Assembly (NCBI GenBank): GCA_012512295.1
Contig: JAAZDI010000198.1
Coordinates: forward strand, 1-7,837
Direction: 5' to 3'
Length of the DNA: 7,837 nt
DNA from: Syntrophomonadaceae bacterium
GTDB lineage: Bacteria; Bacillota; Ch66; Ch109
Of this stretch, positions 1 to 6,278 are shown one piece after another. The position numbers and the translations under genes are program-made. The notes beneath the pieces were generated by a model, which saw only the letters and a program-made list of their open reading frames with translations, was not told where the DNA came from and made no database searches. Within the stretch, counting starts at the first letter, position 1; each line of letters starts with the position of its first letter.

Positions 1-3
1 CAC

Positions 4-846
4 TTAGGCCATTCTTATTTCTACACCGATATCAACAGGCTTTCCATAATAAACCCACGTTGTATTGATTGTATCAACACCGGTCGCCGCATACTGCTCA
101 ACGTTTTCGGCGTTAATTCCGCCAGTACCAATTAATGTTATTCCCGGATTAATCTCTCTTATCTGTTTTACAATTACCTTCAGCTCTTCTGGTGAAAACT
201 TATCAAATTGAATTGCATCTACTCCAGCTTTACATAGCTTAAACGCATCCTCTTTGCGCTCAACCTCAACTGTTATTTTCTTTTCGCAGTTTTTGGCTTT
301 AATCTCAGCCAATTTGCTTAACAATCCATCAATTCCGCCAAGAAATGAAGTATGCTGTTTGAAAATTAAGATCGTTTCCGACAATCCAAGCCTATGCGGC
401 AAAGCACCTCCGTCTAAAACGGCTTTAATTGAAAGCTCTTTAGTACCAGGAAATATTTTGCGGGTTGTAACTACTTCAATTTTAGGATTTATCGCCTTTG
501 CCATATCGACTAACTTTCTTGTCCTTGTAGCAATTCCAGAGCAGTATTCAAGTATATTCATACATATTTTCCAGGCCATATGGAGACTTTCCGCTGAGCC
601 TTGCGCTTCTGCAAGAACATCTCCGGCCTGTACCCTCGTACCCGAAGGAAGAATATTTATAATACTGATCCCTAATTTTTTCAATACCTTCGCGACAAAC
701 TCAGTTCCGCTAATCACTGCATTTTCTCTTGAAGTAAACTCAATGGTTCCTTTTTGACTCCCGATACCCAATACATATGTTGTCAGATCAATGTAGGGTA
801 TATCTTCTTTTATTAACCGGGTAATCATTTCTTCTGTTATAAACAA
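4..846 (-). CDS. modD: ModD-type NadC-like pyrophosphorylase of the mod cluster
   Basis: A 280-residue protein of the quinolinate phosphoribosyltransferase fold, closer to ModD than to NadC. Seen: TTRK at residues 127-130 followed by FPGTKE, then HRLGLSE at 151-157 and IFKQH at 161-165, where NadC usually carries an IKDNH-like stretch. A barrel segment VEVE lies at 193-196 and GTGGINAENV at 240-249, the phosphate-binding end of the barrel. Known: ModD genes are found beside molybdate transporter genes, and the reaction they catalyse is not settled; a pyrophosphorylase or phosphoribosyltransferase activity is assumed from homology. The start is TTG at 844-846, chosen because a strong Shine-Dalgarno lies 6 bases upstream; the next ATG (codon 7) has none. 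It lies 216 bases downstream of modC on the same strand, so it may be read through from the mod operon or have its own promoter. By eye it is more A+T-rich than the moeA-fdhD-mobB block. Family assignment is firm, biochemical role is not. Confidence 0.88.
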   Translation of the reverse strand: MFITEEMITRLIKEDIPYIDLTTYVLGIGSQKGTIEFTSRENAVISGTEFVAKVLKKLGISIINILPSGTRVQAGDVLAEAQGSAESLHMAWKICMNILEYCSGIATRTRKLVDMAKAINPKIEVVTTRKIFPGTKELSIKAVLDGGALPHRLGLSETILIFKQHTSFLGGIDGLLSKLAEIKAKNCEKKITVEVERKEDAFKLCKAGVDAIQFDKFSPEELKVIVKQIREINPGITLIGTGGINAENVEQYAATGVDTINTTWVYYGKPVDIGVEIRMA

Positions 847-1062
847 AATGTTACCTCCTTATCCAGATTAAAGGTACAACAAGAACAAATAGCCGCCCTC
901 AAATTGTTAAGTTATAAAAGATCCGGTAGTATTCGCGATTCAGCATGCGTATCAACAAAGGTCAGCAGGGGGTATAGCATCATCAGTTGGATAAGTCGTC
1001 TTCGTTTTAGTTACTTTTCTGAGCTGTCGGTGATTACCTTAACTGACCTTTTGACTTAACCC
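847..1062. other. Gap between modC and modD without a recognised gene
   Basis: Stops interrupt every frame I read, no tRNA or riboswitch core is recognisable, and no convincing GC-rich hairpin with a T-tract follows modC. On the minus strand a weak promoter-like pair, TTGATA (950-955) and AATACT (928-933) spaced by 16 bases, could serve modD; the -10 element matches only four of six positions. The stretch may be an untranslated spacer of a modABCD transcript or may hold decayed sequence. Confidence 0.4.
853..861 (-). promoter_or_regulatory. Ribosome binding site that decides the TTG start of modD
   Basis: Read on the minus strand this is TAAGGAGGT, complementary to the 16S rRNA 3' end over all nine bases. 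It ends six bases before the TTG at 844-846. No ATG is available at proper spacing, so the TTG is the likely start. Confidence 0.75.
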
Positions 1063-2142
1063 CTAGTTTTGAACAAAAAAGACCTGCCCTGGCGGCATAT
1101 ATATTCTGATTGGCTGTGTCAATTGTCTGATCGCATTTCTTTGATCATGACTAACTTCCCATTGAAGATGATAATCATCTAATCGACATGGTTTGGACCC
1201 GATTTTGAGAAAAAGAGTCGTGCGAAAGGGGGCTTCGCTTTCATCGGCGATCCAGACCGAAAAGCAGTTCTCCTGAGTACTATCATCCGCCAATTTTATA
1301 TGATTTGCTCTGATCCCAACGAATCCTTTTCCGCTTTCAATGTTCATTTTGGTTTTGACCTGGATCCCCCCCCAATCAGGCACTTCTAGGGTATGCGACG
1401 ATTTCTGAATAGCCGGTGAAATATTTTTACATCCCGTGATTTTGGCGGTGGCAAATGAGACCGGGGTCTGAAATAGATCTCGCTTTAGGCCAAACGCCTC
1501 CAGGCTGCCATTGTTTATGATCGCAATGCGGTTGCACAGGCGATACGCTTCTTCTATATTATGGGTAATATACAAAGTGCATCCTTGGAATTCTTTGAGA
1601 TAGGCCAGCATTTCTTTCATCATGTGAATCCTCAGGGTATCATCTAAGGCTGAAAAAGGCTCATCCAGCAACAGAATCTCCGGTTCAACTGCCATCGCTC
1701 GCGCTAGGGCAACGCGTTGCTGCTGCCCACCTGAGATTTGAGCTGGATATCGTTTTTCCATATCTGCTAAATCGGTTAAGCGGAACCGTTCCATTAACTC
1801 GGCTACCCGTTTGTTTTTTGCTGATTTAGATAAATCACTTAAACTAAAAGCGATATTTTCGGCAATCGTCATATGCGGGAACAGCGCATAATTTTGAAAT
1901 AAAAAACCGGTCCTTCTGTCTTTTGGCGGCAAATTGATTTTTTGGGCAGAGTCAAAAAAGGTTCGACCATTCAAAATTATTTTACCCTCGTCAGGCGTGA
2001 TCAAGCCGGCAATACATTTCAAAAGCATACTTTTTCCCGCGCCGGAAGCCCCTAATACACCAATAATGTCTTGCTCGCAAGATAGCTTGACCTGTAATCT
2101 GAACCCGGCTAACTTTTTAATTATATCTATATACAATCCCAT
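1063..2142 (-). CDS. modC: Molybdate ABC transporter ATP-binding protein ModC
   Basis: The 359-residue ATPase that powers molybdate/tungstate import with ModA and ModB, on the inner face of the membrane. Seen: Walker A GASGAGKS at 31-38, Q-loop glutamine at 83, ABC signature SGGQQ at 137-141, Walker B ILLLDE at 156-161, D-loop SALD at 164-167 and the switch histidine at 194. After a linker containing TGCKNIS (236-242) comes a C-terminal MOP/TOBE-like domain, about 234-357, which in ModC proteins can bind oxyanions. Length is normal for a full ModC. ATG start at 2140-2142 with AGGGG about six bases upstream, a modest ribosome binding site. It begins 38 bases after modB ends, on the same strand, so it is almost surely cotranscribed. 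Odd point: a run of eight G on the coding strand (1366-1373) encodes W-G-G in the C-terminal domain; the frame is intact here. Confidence 0.95.
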   Translation of the reverse strand: MGLYIDIIKKLAGFRLQVKLSCEQDIIGVLGASGAGKSMLLKCIAGLITPDEGKIILNGRTFFDSAQKINLPPKDRRTGFLFQNYALFPHMTIAENIAFSLSDLSKSAKNKRVAELMERFRLTDLADMEKRYPAQISGGQQQRVALARAMAVEPEILLLDEPFSALDDTLRIHMMKEMLAYLKEFQGCTLYITHNIEEAYRLCNRIAIINNGSLEAFGLKRDLFQTPVSFATAKITGCKNISPAIQKSSHTLEVPDWGGIQVKTKMNIESGKGFVGIRANHIKLADDSTQENCFSVWIADESEAPFRTTLFLKIGSKPCRLDDYHLQWEVSHDQRNAIRQLTQPIRIYMPPGQVFFVQN

Positions 2143-2180
2143 TTTTATCCCCTGACCGTGCGTTATGCTTTATTCTGCTG

Positions 2181-2852
2181 TTATTTCTTATTACCCGTTT
2201 TTTTCCAGAGATTTAATAGATAAAGCGACGTAAAAGAGATAACCATAACTATAAAAACCCAGAACATGGCTTTTTCACTCTGACCGCCCTCAACAGCAAA
2301 ATAAATAGCGATGGGTATGGTTTGAGTTTTTCCGGGAATGTTACCGGCTAACATCAGAGTAGCCCCAAATTCCCCTAAGGAACGGGCAAACGCCAGAACC
2401 GTACCAGCAGCAATGCCGGGCCAGGCCAAGGGCACGGTAATTTTCCAAAAGACAGTCCATTCGGTAGCACCCAGGGTCCGGGCCGCGTCCTCAAGGTTTG
2501 GCTCAATCTGTTCAAACGCCGCGCGAGCTGCTTGATACATTAAAGGAAACGCGACAACAGTGGCTGCCACTACTGTCGCCGTCCAGGAAAAGATTATTGT
2601 CGTGCCCATGGCATGAAGCAAGCTGCCAATAGGACCATTTTTTCCGAAAATTAGCAACAGACAAAATCCTACTACCGTTGGTGGTAGGACCAATGGCAAA
2701 ATAAACAATCCATCCAGCAGGGTCTTAAATTTTCCCTGGTATTTGAACATCCAACGTGCCGCAGCAATTCCAAGAAAAAAGGTAATAAAGGTTGCCGTTA
2801 ACGCTGTTTTTAAGGATATCCATAACGGCATAAAATCTTGCCCGGAAATCAT
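2181..2852 (-). CDS. modB: Molybdate ABC transporter permease ModB
   Basis: A 223-residue integral membrane permease, the usual length for ModB. Hydrophobic segments fall at about 12-34, 45-70, 85-108, 140-158 and 195-216. Between the third and fourth lies the cytoplasmic EAA loop (about 121-147), with EDAARTLGAT followed by WKITVPLAWPGI, which couples the permease to the ATPase. The stretch SLGEFGATLML (158-168) is characteristic of molybdate/tungstate permeases. The ATG overlaps the modA stop by one base (TAATG), so translation is probably coupled to modA; no strong Shine-Dalgarno is visible in front of it. modC follows after 38 bases. The sequence cannot tell molybdate from tungstate preference. 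Confidence 0.95.
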   Translation of the reverse strand: MISGQDFMPLWISLKTALTATFITFFLGIAAARWMFKYQGKFKTLLDGLFILPLVLPPTVVGFCLLLIFGKNGPIGSLLHAMGTTIIFSWTATVVAATVVAFPLMYQAARAAFEQIEPNLEDAARTLGATEWTVFWKITVPLAWPGIAAGTVLAFARSLGEFGATLMLAGNIPGKTQTIPIAIYFAVEGGQSEKAMFWVFIVMVISFTSLYLLNLWKKTGNKK

Positions 2853-3628
2853 TATTTCGCCATCACAAAGCCATATTTTTCAAAAACAGCCCTGGCTTTA
2901 TCACTCACCAGGAAATCAGAAAACTCTTGGGCTACGGTTGTGTTTTTGCTGCCTTTAATCAGGGCCAGCGGATAGACGACCGGGGTGTGGCTTCCGCTTG
3001 GAGCTTGCGCCACTACTTTCACTTTATCCGAAATCTTGGCATCAGTCTGGTAGACAATTCCCGCTTCAGTGCTTTCTGTCTCTACATAGTTAAGTACCTG
3101 GCGAACATCCTTGGCGTAGACTGTTTTATCTTTAACCTGATCCCAGATTCCAAGTGCGGCGAGGATTTCTTGACCATATTTACCGGCTGGCACAGAAGCC
3201 GGTTCGCCGAGGGCGAGCCTTTTTATTTGATCACTGGTTAAGTCCTTAAAGTCAGTAATCGCTGCTGAGTTCTTAGGGACAATTAAGACAACTTCATTTA
3301 ACAATAAATCTTTTCTTGTTCCATCAACGAGCAGCCCTTTGCTCTCCAGCGCATCCATGTTTTTGGTCGCCGCCGAAATAAACAGATCAACTGGTGCTCC
3401 CTGTTCTATCTGTTGCTGGAGAGCACCGGAGCCGCCAAAGTTATAGGTAATTGTGACCTCTGGTTTTTCCTGGGCGTAAATGGATTTGATTTCTTCCATT
3501 GCATCTGTAAGACTTGCGGCAACAGATACCGTCAGTTCAGCCGGTTTTACTTGCTCCTTAATGCCGCAACCTACTAAGAGAGTGCTGATAAACATAAGTA
3601 GAATTAAACCAGTGATAACCTTTTTCAC
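2852..3628 (-). CDS. modA: Molybdate-binding lipoprotein ModA
   Basis: A 258-residue extracytoplasmic substrate-binding protein that delivers molybdate (or tungstate) to ModBC. Seen: a signal peptide with KK at 2-3, a hydrophobic core at about 4-19 and a lipobox LVGC ending at Cys21, so the mature protein is lipid-anchored on the outer face of the membrane, as expected in a Gram-positive-type cell. Mature-domain hallmarks are AASLTDAMEEI (37-47), a GGSGALQQQI stretch, then DLFISA; a conserved LALGEP-SVPAGKYGQE stretch lies further on. These fit the ModA family. The start is GTG at 3626-3628 with AAGGAGG seven bases upstream. First gene of modABC; transcription likely starts near 3736 from a promoter overlapped downstream by a palindrome. 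Confidence 0.95.
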   Translation of the reverse strand: MKKVITGLILLMFISTLLVGCGIKEQVKPAELTVSVAASLTDAMEEIKSIYAQEKPEVTITYNFGGSGALQQQIEQGAPVDLFISAATKNMDALESKGLLVDGTRKDLLLNEVVLIVPKNSAAITDFKDLTSDQIKRLALGEPASVPAGKYGQEILAALGIWDQVKDKTVYAKDVRQVLNYVETESTEAGIVYQTDAKISDKVKVVAQAPSGSHTPVVYPLALIKGSKNTTVAQEFSDFLVSDKARAVFEKYGFVMAK

Positions 3629-3635
3629 AATTTCT

Positions 3636-3642
3636 CCTCCTT
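3636..3642 (-). promoter_or_regulatory. Ribosome binding site of modA (GTG start)
   Basis: AAGGAGG on the minus strand, seven bases before GTG at 3626-3628. It supports GTG as the initiator and makes the KK-bearing signal peptide start correctly. Confidence 0.75.
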
Positions 3643-3661
3643 TTGTTCTTCTTTGAAATAG

Positions 3662-3693
3662 AACGTACCGTTATAAGACTCTCTATAGCTATA
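3662..3693. promoter_or_regulatory. Secondary candidate operator elements in the modA leader
   Basis: Two short symmetric elements lie in the predicted 5' leader of modA. AACG (3662-3665) and CGTT (3669-3672) form an inverted repeat with a three-base spacer, running on into CGTTATA (3669-3675), which repeats seven bases of the right arm of the main palindrome. A perfect 10-bp palindrome TATAGCTATA follows at 3684-3693. They may be auxiliary binding sites; short A+T-rich palindromes also arise by chance. Confidence 0.35.
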
Positions 3694-3717
3694 CAAACTG
3701 TTACATTTAACTTTATT

Positions 3718-3733
3718 TATATAACGTTATATA
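3718..3733. promoter_or_regulatory. Perfect 16-bp palindrome, candidate operator of modABC
   Basis: TATATAACGTTATATA equals its own reverse complement across all 16 bases. It falls at about +4 to +19 relative to the predicted modA start site, the place expected for a repressor. The CGTTATAT-type half-site resembles those recalled for ModE operators in enterobacteria, but there the two halves face each other across a spacer while here they abut. The nearby regulator at 3927-4853 is the natural candidate to bind it (inference). Confidence 0.6.
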
Positions 3734-3742
3734 GCTTTATAT

Positions 3743-3771
3743 ATTATAAGCATTGTTTTTGGGTAAATCAA
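3743..3771 (-). promoter_or_regulatory. Predicted sigma-A-type promoter of modABC
   Basis: On the minus strand TTGATT (3766-3771) and a perfect TATAAT (3743-3748) are separated by exactly 17 bases. The start site would lie near 3736, giving a leader of about 108 bases before the modA GTG. The palindrome at 3718-3733 lies immediately downstream. Confidence 0.65.
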
Positions 3772-3821
3772 TGATAAATGCCTGATTAGAAGGTCAATTG
3801 TCATTAACAGAATACTTAAAT

Positions 3822-3851
3822 TTGTGTCCAGCTCATAAATAATGCTATAAT
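3822..3851 (+). promoter_or_regulatory. Predicted promoter of the divergent regulator gene
   Basis: An extended -10, TGCTATAAT, covers 3843-3851 with the perfect hexamer at 3846-3851. A weak -35, TTGTGT (3822-3827), sits 18 bases upstream. Transcription would begin near 3858, about 69 bases before the ATG at 3927. This promoter is separated from that of modABC by roughly 50 bases, so one bound protein might influence both. Confidence 0.5.
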
Positions 3852-3892
3852 CTATCTAGTTCTGTAATGTGATACTATATAAACTTTTATTA

Positions 3893-3915
3893 TTTTTATA
3901 ATATTAATATAAAAA
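3893..3915. repeat. A/T inverted repeat overlapping the regulator's ribosome binding site
   Basis: TTTTTATA (3893-3900) is matched by TATAAAAA (3908-3915) across a seven-base loop. The right arm runs into the AAGGAGAG Shine-Dalgarno (3914-3921) of the downstream gene. It could be an autoregulatory site or a weak RNA hairpin; the low complexity of this A+T-rich stretch makes chance a real possibility. Confidence 0.3.
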
Positions 3916-3926
3916 GGAGAGTTAAA

Positions 3927-4853
3927 ATGACAAACAATTCGGCTTTAACTCCCCAAGAAGTTGCTGATATTTTAAAAATCGCCAAAAACACGGTTTATGA
4001 GCTAATTAAACGAGGAGAACTGAATGCGTACAAGGTGGGAAAAAAAATCAGGGTTGACCTGAAGGATGTCGAAAACTACAAAAATAGAACAAAAAAGCAT
4101 ATAGTCAATCTTAACCAAAATACAACTTATGAAAAAGCCCCCAAAAACCGCGGTTTTATTATCAGCGGTCAGGATATCTTATTGGATGTTTTGGCGAGAC
4201 ATCTAAAAAATCATCCCAACGGCATAGAGGCTCTACGCTCTCATGAAGGGAGCTATAATGGGCTTTATGCCCTCTACCAGGACCGAGTGCAAATGGCAAC
4301 CGCTCATTTGTGGGACAGCGATACCGGAGAATACAACATCCCATACGTCAGGAGAATGCTGCCAGGCATTCCGGCTGTTATTATTCGTCTTGCCGGCCGC
4401 ATCCAGGGCTTCTACGTCAGAAAGGGAAATCCCAAGGGGGTCCACTCCTGGGAAGATTTAAAGCGCCAGGACCTTGCCATCATTAATAGAGAAAAGGGCA
4501 GCGGTGTGAGGGTCTTGCTGGATGAGCACCTGAGGAAGCTGGGCATCTTATCAAAAACCATCAGAGGATACGAACGCGAATACTCCTCCCATCTGGCCGT
4601 TGCCAGTGCTGTCGCCCGCGGCGAGGCCGACTTAGGGATCGGCAACGAGAAAGCCAGCCTGCAGGTGAAAGATATTGATTTTATCCCACTCCAACCAGAA
4701 AAGTATGATTTGGTCATCAAAAAAGAGAATTTAAATAAAGCCCCTTTTACAGCGGCTCTCGATATCCTGCGGTCCCGCGAATTCAAGCTGGAAATGGAAG
4801 GCATCGGCGGCTATGATCTTACGGAAACCGGCAACATTATTGCCGAAACATAA
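3927..4853 (+). CDS. Molybdate-responsive type one-component regulator (HTH plus PBP-like domain)
   Basis: A 308-residue soluble protein with no signal peptide. Residues about 7-53 form an excisionase/MerR-like helix-turn-helix: LTPQEVADIL, then KNTVYELIKRGEL and a wing-like KVGKKIRV segment. Residues about 76-300 match the periplasmic-binding-like domain of COG1910, a cytoplasmic relative of molybdate-binding proteins: AHLWDSDTGEYN (126-137), GSGVRVLLDEHL (191-202), SHLAVASAVARGEADLGIG (221-239), DFIPLQPEKYDLVI (251-264). It is divergent from modABC, which together with the binding domain suggests it senses molybdate or tungstate and controls the transporter. Ligand and sign of regulation are inferred. 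It contains neither a ModE-type winged helix nor a MOP domain. Start ATG with AAGGAGAG five bases upstream. Its last codons lie inside a hairpin shared with the convergent cofactor operon. Confidence 0.85.
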   Translation: MTNNSALTPQEVADILKIAKNTVYELIKRGELNAYKVGKKIRVDLKDVENYKNRTKKHIVNLNQNTTYEKAPKNRGFIISGQDILLDVLARHLKNHPNGIEALRSHEGSYNGLYALYQDRVQMATAHLWDSDTGEYNIPYVRRMLPGIPAVIIRLAGRIQGFYVRKGNPKGVHSWEDLKRQDLAIINREKGSGVRVLLDEHLRKLGILSKTIRGYEREYSSHLAVASAVARGEADLGIGNEKASLQVKDIDFIPLQPEKYDLVIKKENLNKAPFTAALDILRSREFKLEMEGIGGYDLTETGNIIAET

Positions 4854-4886
4854 AGCCTGGCTCACCGATCCAGGCCTTATGTTTCG
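4844..4886. terminator. Bidirectional hairpin terminator between convergent genes
   Basis: Arms 4844-4853 and 4877-4886 (CGAAACATAA / TTATGTTTCG) continue, after one A-C mismatch at 4854/4876, into GCCTGG (4855-4860) and CCAGGC (4870-4875) around a nine-base loop. That is 16 paired positions plus one mismatch. It starts within the last codons of the regulator and ends five bases before the mobB stop. The T-tracts are short (TTATGTTT on either strand), so efficiency is uncertain, but a shared terminator is the simplest reading. Confidence 0.65.
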
Positions 4887-4890
4887 CAAT

Positions 4891-5418
4891 CTACTCATCC
4901 CGAAGACTCAATTTCAAGAATTTAGTTTCCACAAAATCAGCCAACCCCGGGATATCTTCTAGATGAAAAACTGGAACCCCCCAATCACGCCGAGTATCAC
5001 TAACCACTGCTAGCAGTTCCTCCGGCTTACAGATCAAATCACTGGAATTCTGCTCACGAAAGACCTCAATTTTAGGCCGTCTACCTGTCTTATACCCCTC
5101 TGTAATTACCAGGTCCACATCATCAAGACTGCGGGCAATCACTTCTGGCTCACATTCTTCTTCACAAGGTTTAAAGACTACTATCTTTTTTGGCCCGGCC
5201 AGGACCACCGGTCCGGCCCCCACTTCCTGGTAACGCCAACTATCTTTTCCGGGCTGGTCCACTTCAAAGCCGCAGGAATGCTTGATTACCGCCACCCGGT
5301 ATCCCCGATCCTTCAGAGCCTGAACCAATTTTACCAGCACCGTGCTTTTGCCGGAATTCGAGACGCCAACCACAGATAATAAAGGAACTGAACGCTCGAC
5401 TTTATGATTATCTAGCAT
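4891..5418 (-). CDS. mobB: MobB, P-loop GTP-binding protein of molybdopterin dinucleotide synthesis
   Basis: A 175-residue GTPase. Seen: Walker A GVSNSGKST at 18-26, VIKHSCG (44-50), DQPGKDSWRYQEVGA (54-68) and VITEGYK (104-110), all typical of MobB. Known: MobB binds guanine nucleotides and is associated with MobA in forming the dinucleotide cofactor, but it is not strictly essential in E. coli. Start choice: ATG at 5416-5418 has GAGGTGGGG about seven bases upstream. An in-frame GTG at 5470-5472 would add 18 residues and overlap the fdhD stop by one base (TAGTG); that extension is Cys-rich and hydrophobic, lacks family motifs and has no clear ribosome binding site, so I prefer the ATG. Last gene of the leftward cofactor operon. 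No MobA-type transferase is seen in the window. Confidence 0.88.
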   Translation of the reverse strand: MLDNHKVERSVPLLSVVGVSNSGKSTVLVKLVQALKDRGYRVAVIKHSCGFEVDQPGKDSWRYQEVGAGPVVLAGPKKIVVFKPCEEECEPEVIARSLDDVDLVITEGYKTGRRPKIEVFREQNSSDLICKPEELLAVVSDTRRDWGVPVFHLEDIPGLADFVETKFLKLSLRDE

Positions 5419-5471
5419 ATCGCCCCACCTCAATAAACAAAACGCTTGAATAACTGATAGGCAGCAATTCA

Positions 5472-6278
5472 CTATCCAATCCGCTCTGAATGACAGTAAA
5501 CATTAAAACAACCCTCTCGGGTAAATCCGACTAATGTCACTCCAAGTTGCTCTGCCAACTCCACTGCCAGATTAGTTGGTGCAGAACGGGATACCAGAAT
5601 TGGAATTCCGCCCCTGGCTGCCTTTAACAGCATCTCAGAAGATAAACGGCCACTGGTGAACAAAACCAATTCATCCACCGCGATACCCTGACGGAAGCAA
5701 TAACCCAGGATCTTATCAACTGCATTATGCCTTCCAATATCCTCGCGGTATAAGATTACTTGCTGGTTGGAAGCAAGCAAGGCACTATGCACTCCCCCGG
5801 TAGTTTGAAACAGTTTTGAACGAGTCTGTAGTTCTTGCATTCTCGCCAAAACCTGGGTTGGGGCGATTAAGAGCTTGGAGTTTATCGGCTTACAGTTTTG
5901 AACATTCTTTAAACTATCAAAACTGGTGCCCCTGCCACCTCCGGCAGCAATATACCGCTGCATCAAGGTCTTTTCCGCCAGGCAATGAGAGGCTCGACTC
6001 TTTACCCAAATCCGGCCCTGGTCATAGTCCGCCAAAACTGATTCCAGTTCTTCTCTGTTCCTTAATATTCCTTCAAAAACCAAAAACCCGACAGCTAAAT
6101 CCTCTAAAAATTCCGGAGTGCATAATAGCGTAACCACTTCTTGTTCGTTCAGATAAATAGTTGCTTTGAACTCCCTTACCAAACAGTCCAAAAATTTTTC
6201 TTCTTTGCCTTCCTTGCTCCACCTTTGAACCAAACGATGGGCGGTCCGAAAATCCGCAGTAGCATTAAAATCAGTCAC
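5472..6278 (-). CDS. fdhD: FdhD-family sulfurtransferase for formate dehydrogenase cofactor
   Basis: A 268-residue FdhD homologue of normal length. Known: FdhD carries sulfur from a cysteine desulfurase to the molybdenum or tungsten bis-MGD cofactor of formate dehydrogenase. Seen: EFLEDLAVGFLVFEGIL (56-72), TTGGVHSALL (159-168), YREDIGRHNAVDKILG (177-192), TSGRLSSEMLLKAARGGIP (208-226), SRSAPTNLAVELAEQLG (230-246), TLVGFTREGCFNVY (248-261). Odd: the loop that carries CxxC in E. coli (C121, C124) reads GGGRGTS at 113-119, without cysteine; remaining cysteines are at 32, 53, 99, 129, 194, 257 and 262. The start is GTG at 6276-6278, overlapping the moeA TAG by one base, with GGAGAGG upstream inside the moeA C-terminus. 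This implies a formate dehydrogenase elsewhere in the genome (inference). Confidence 0.92.
   Translation of the reverse strand: MTDFNATADFRTAHRLVQRWSKEGKEEKFLDCLVREFKATIYLNEQEVVTLLCTPEFLEDLAVGFLVFEGILRNREELESVLADYDQGRIWVKSRASHCLAEKTLMQRYIAAGGGRGTSFDSLKNVQNCKPINSKLLIAPTQVLARMQELQTRSKLFQTTGGVHSALLASNQQVILYREDIGRHNAVDKILGYCFRQGIAVDELVLFTSGRLSSEMLLKAARGGIPILVSRSAPTNLAVELAEQLGVTLVGFTREGCFNVYCHSERIG

Noticed and set aside
254..757. Plus-strand open frame opposite modD
   Set aside because: It lies wholly opposite a well-supported gene, shows no recognisable domain, and has no ribosome binding site; it is a shadow of modD.
847..1062. Molybdenum-cofactor riboswitch upstream of modD
   Set aside because: I looked for a compact multi-stem element with GC-rich helices ahead of the ribosome binding site and saw none; I cannot support the call by eye.
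3718..3733. ModE box proper
   Set aside because: Half-sites resemble those recalled for ModE, but they abut instead of facing across a spacer, and the window's regulator is not ModE; I call it only a candidate operator.
4412..4804. Minus-strand open frame of 130 codons opposite the regulator
   Set aside because: The opposite strand carries a full HTH plus binding-domain protein; this frame is low in family-like features and is a shadow.
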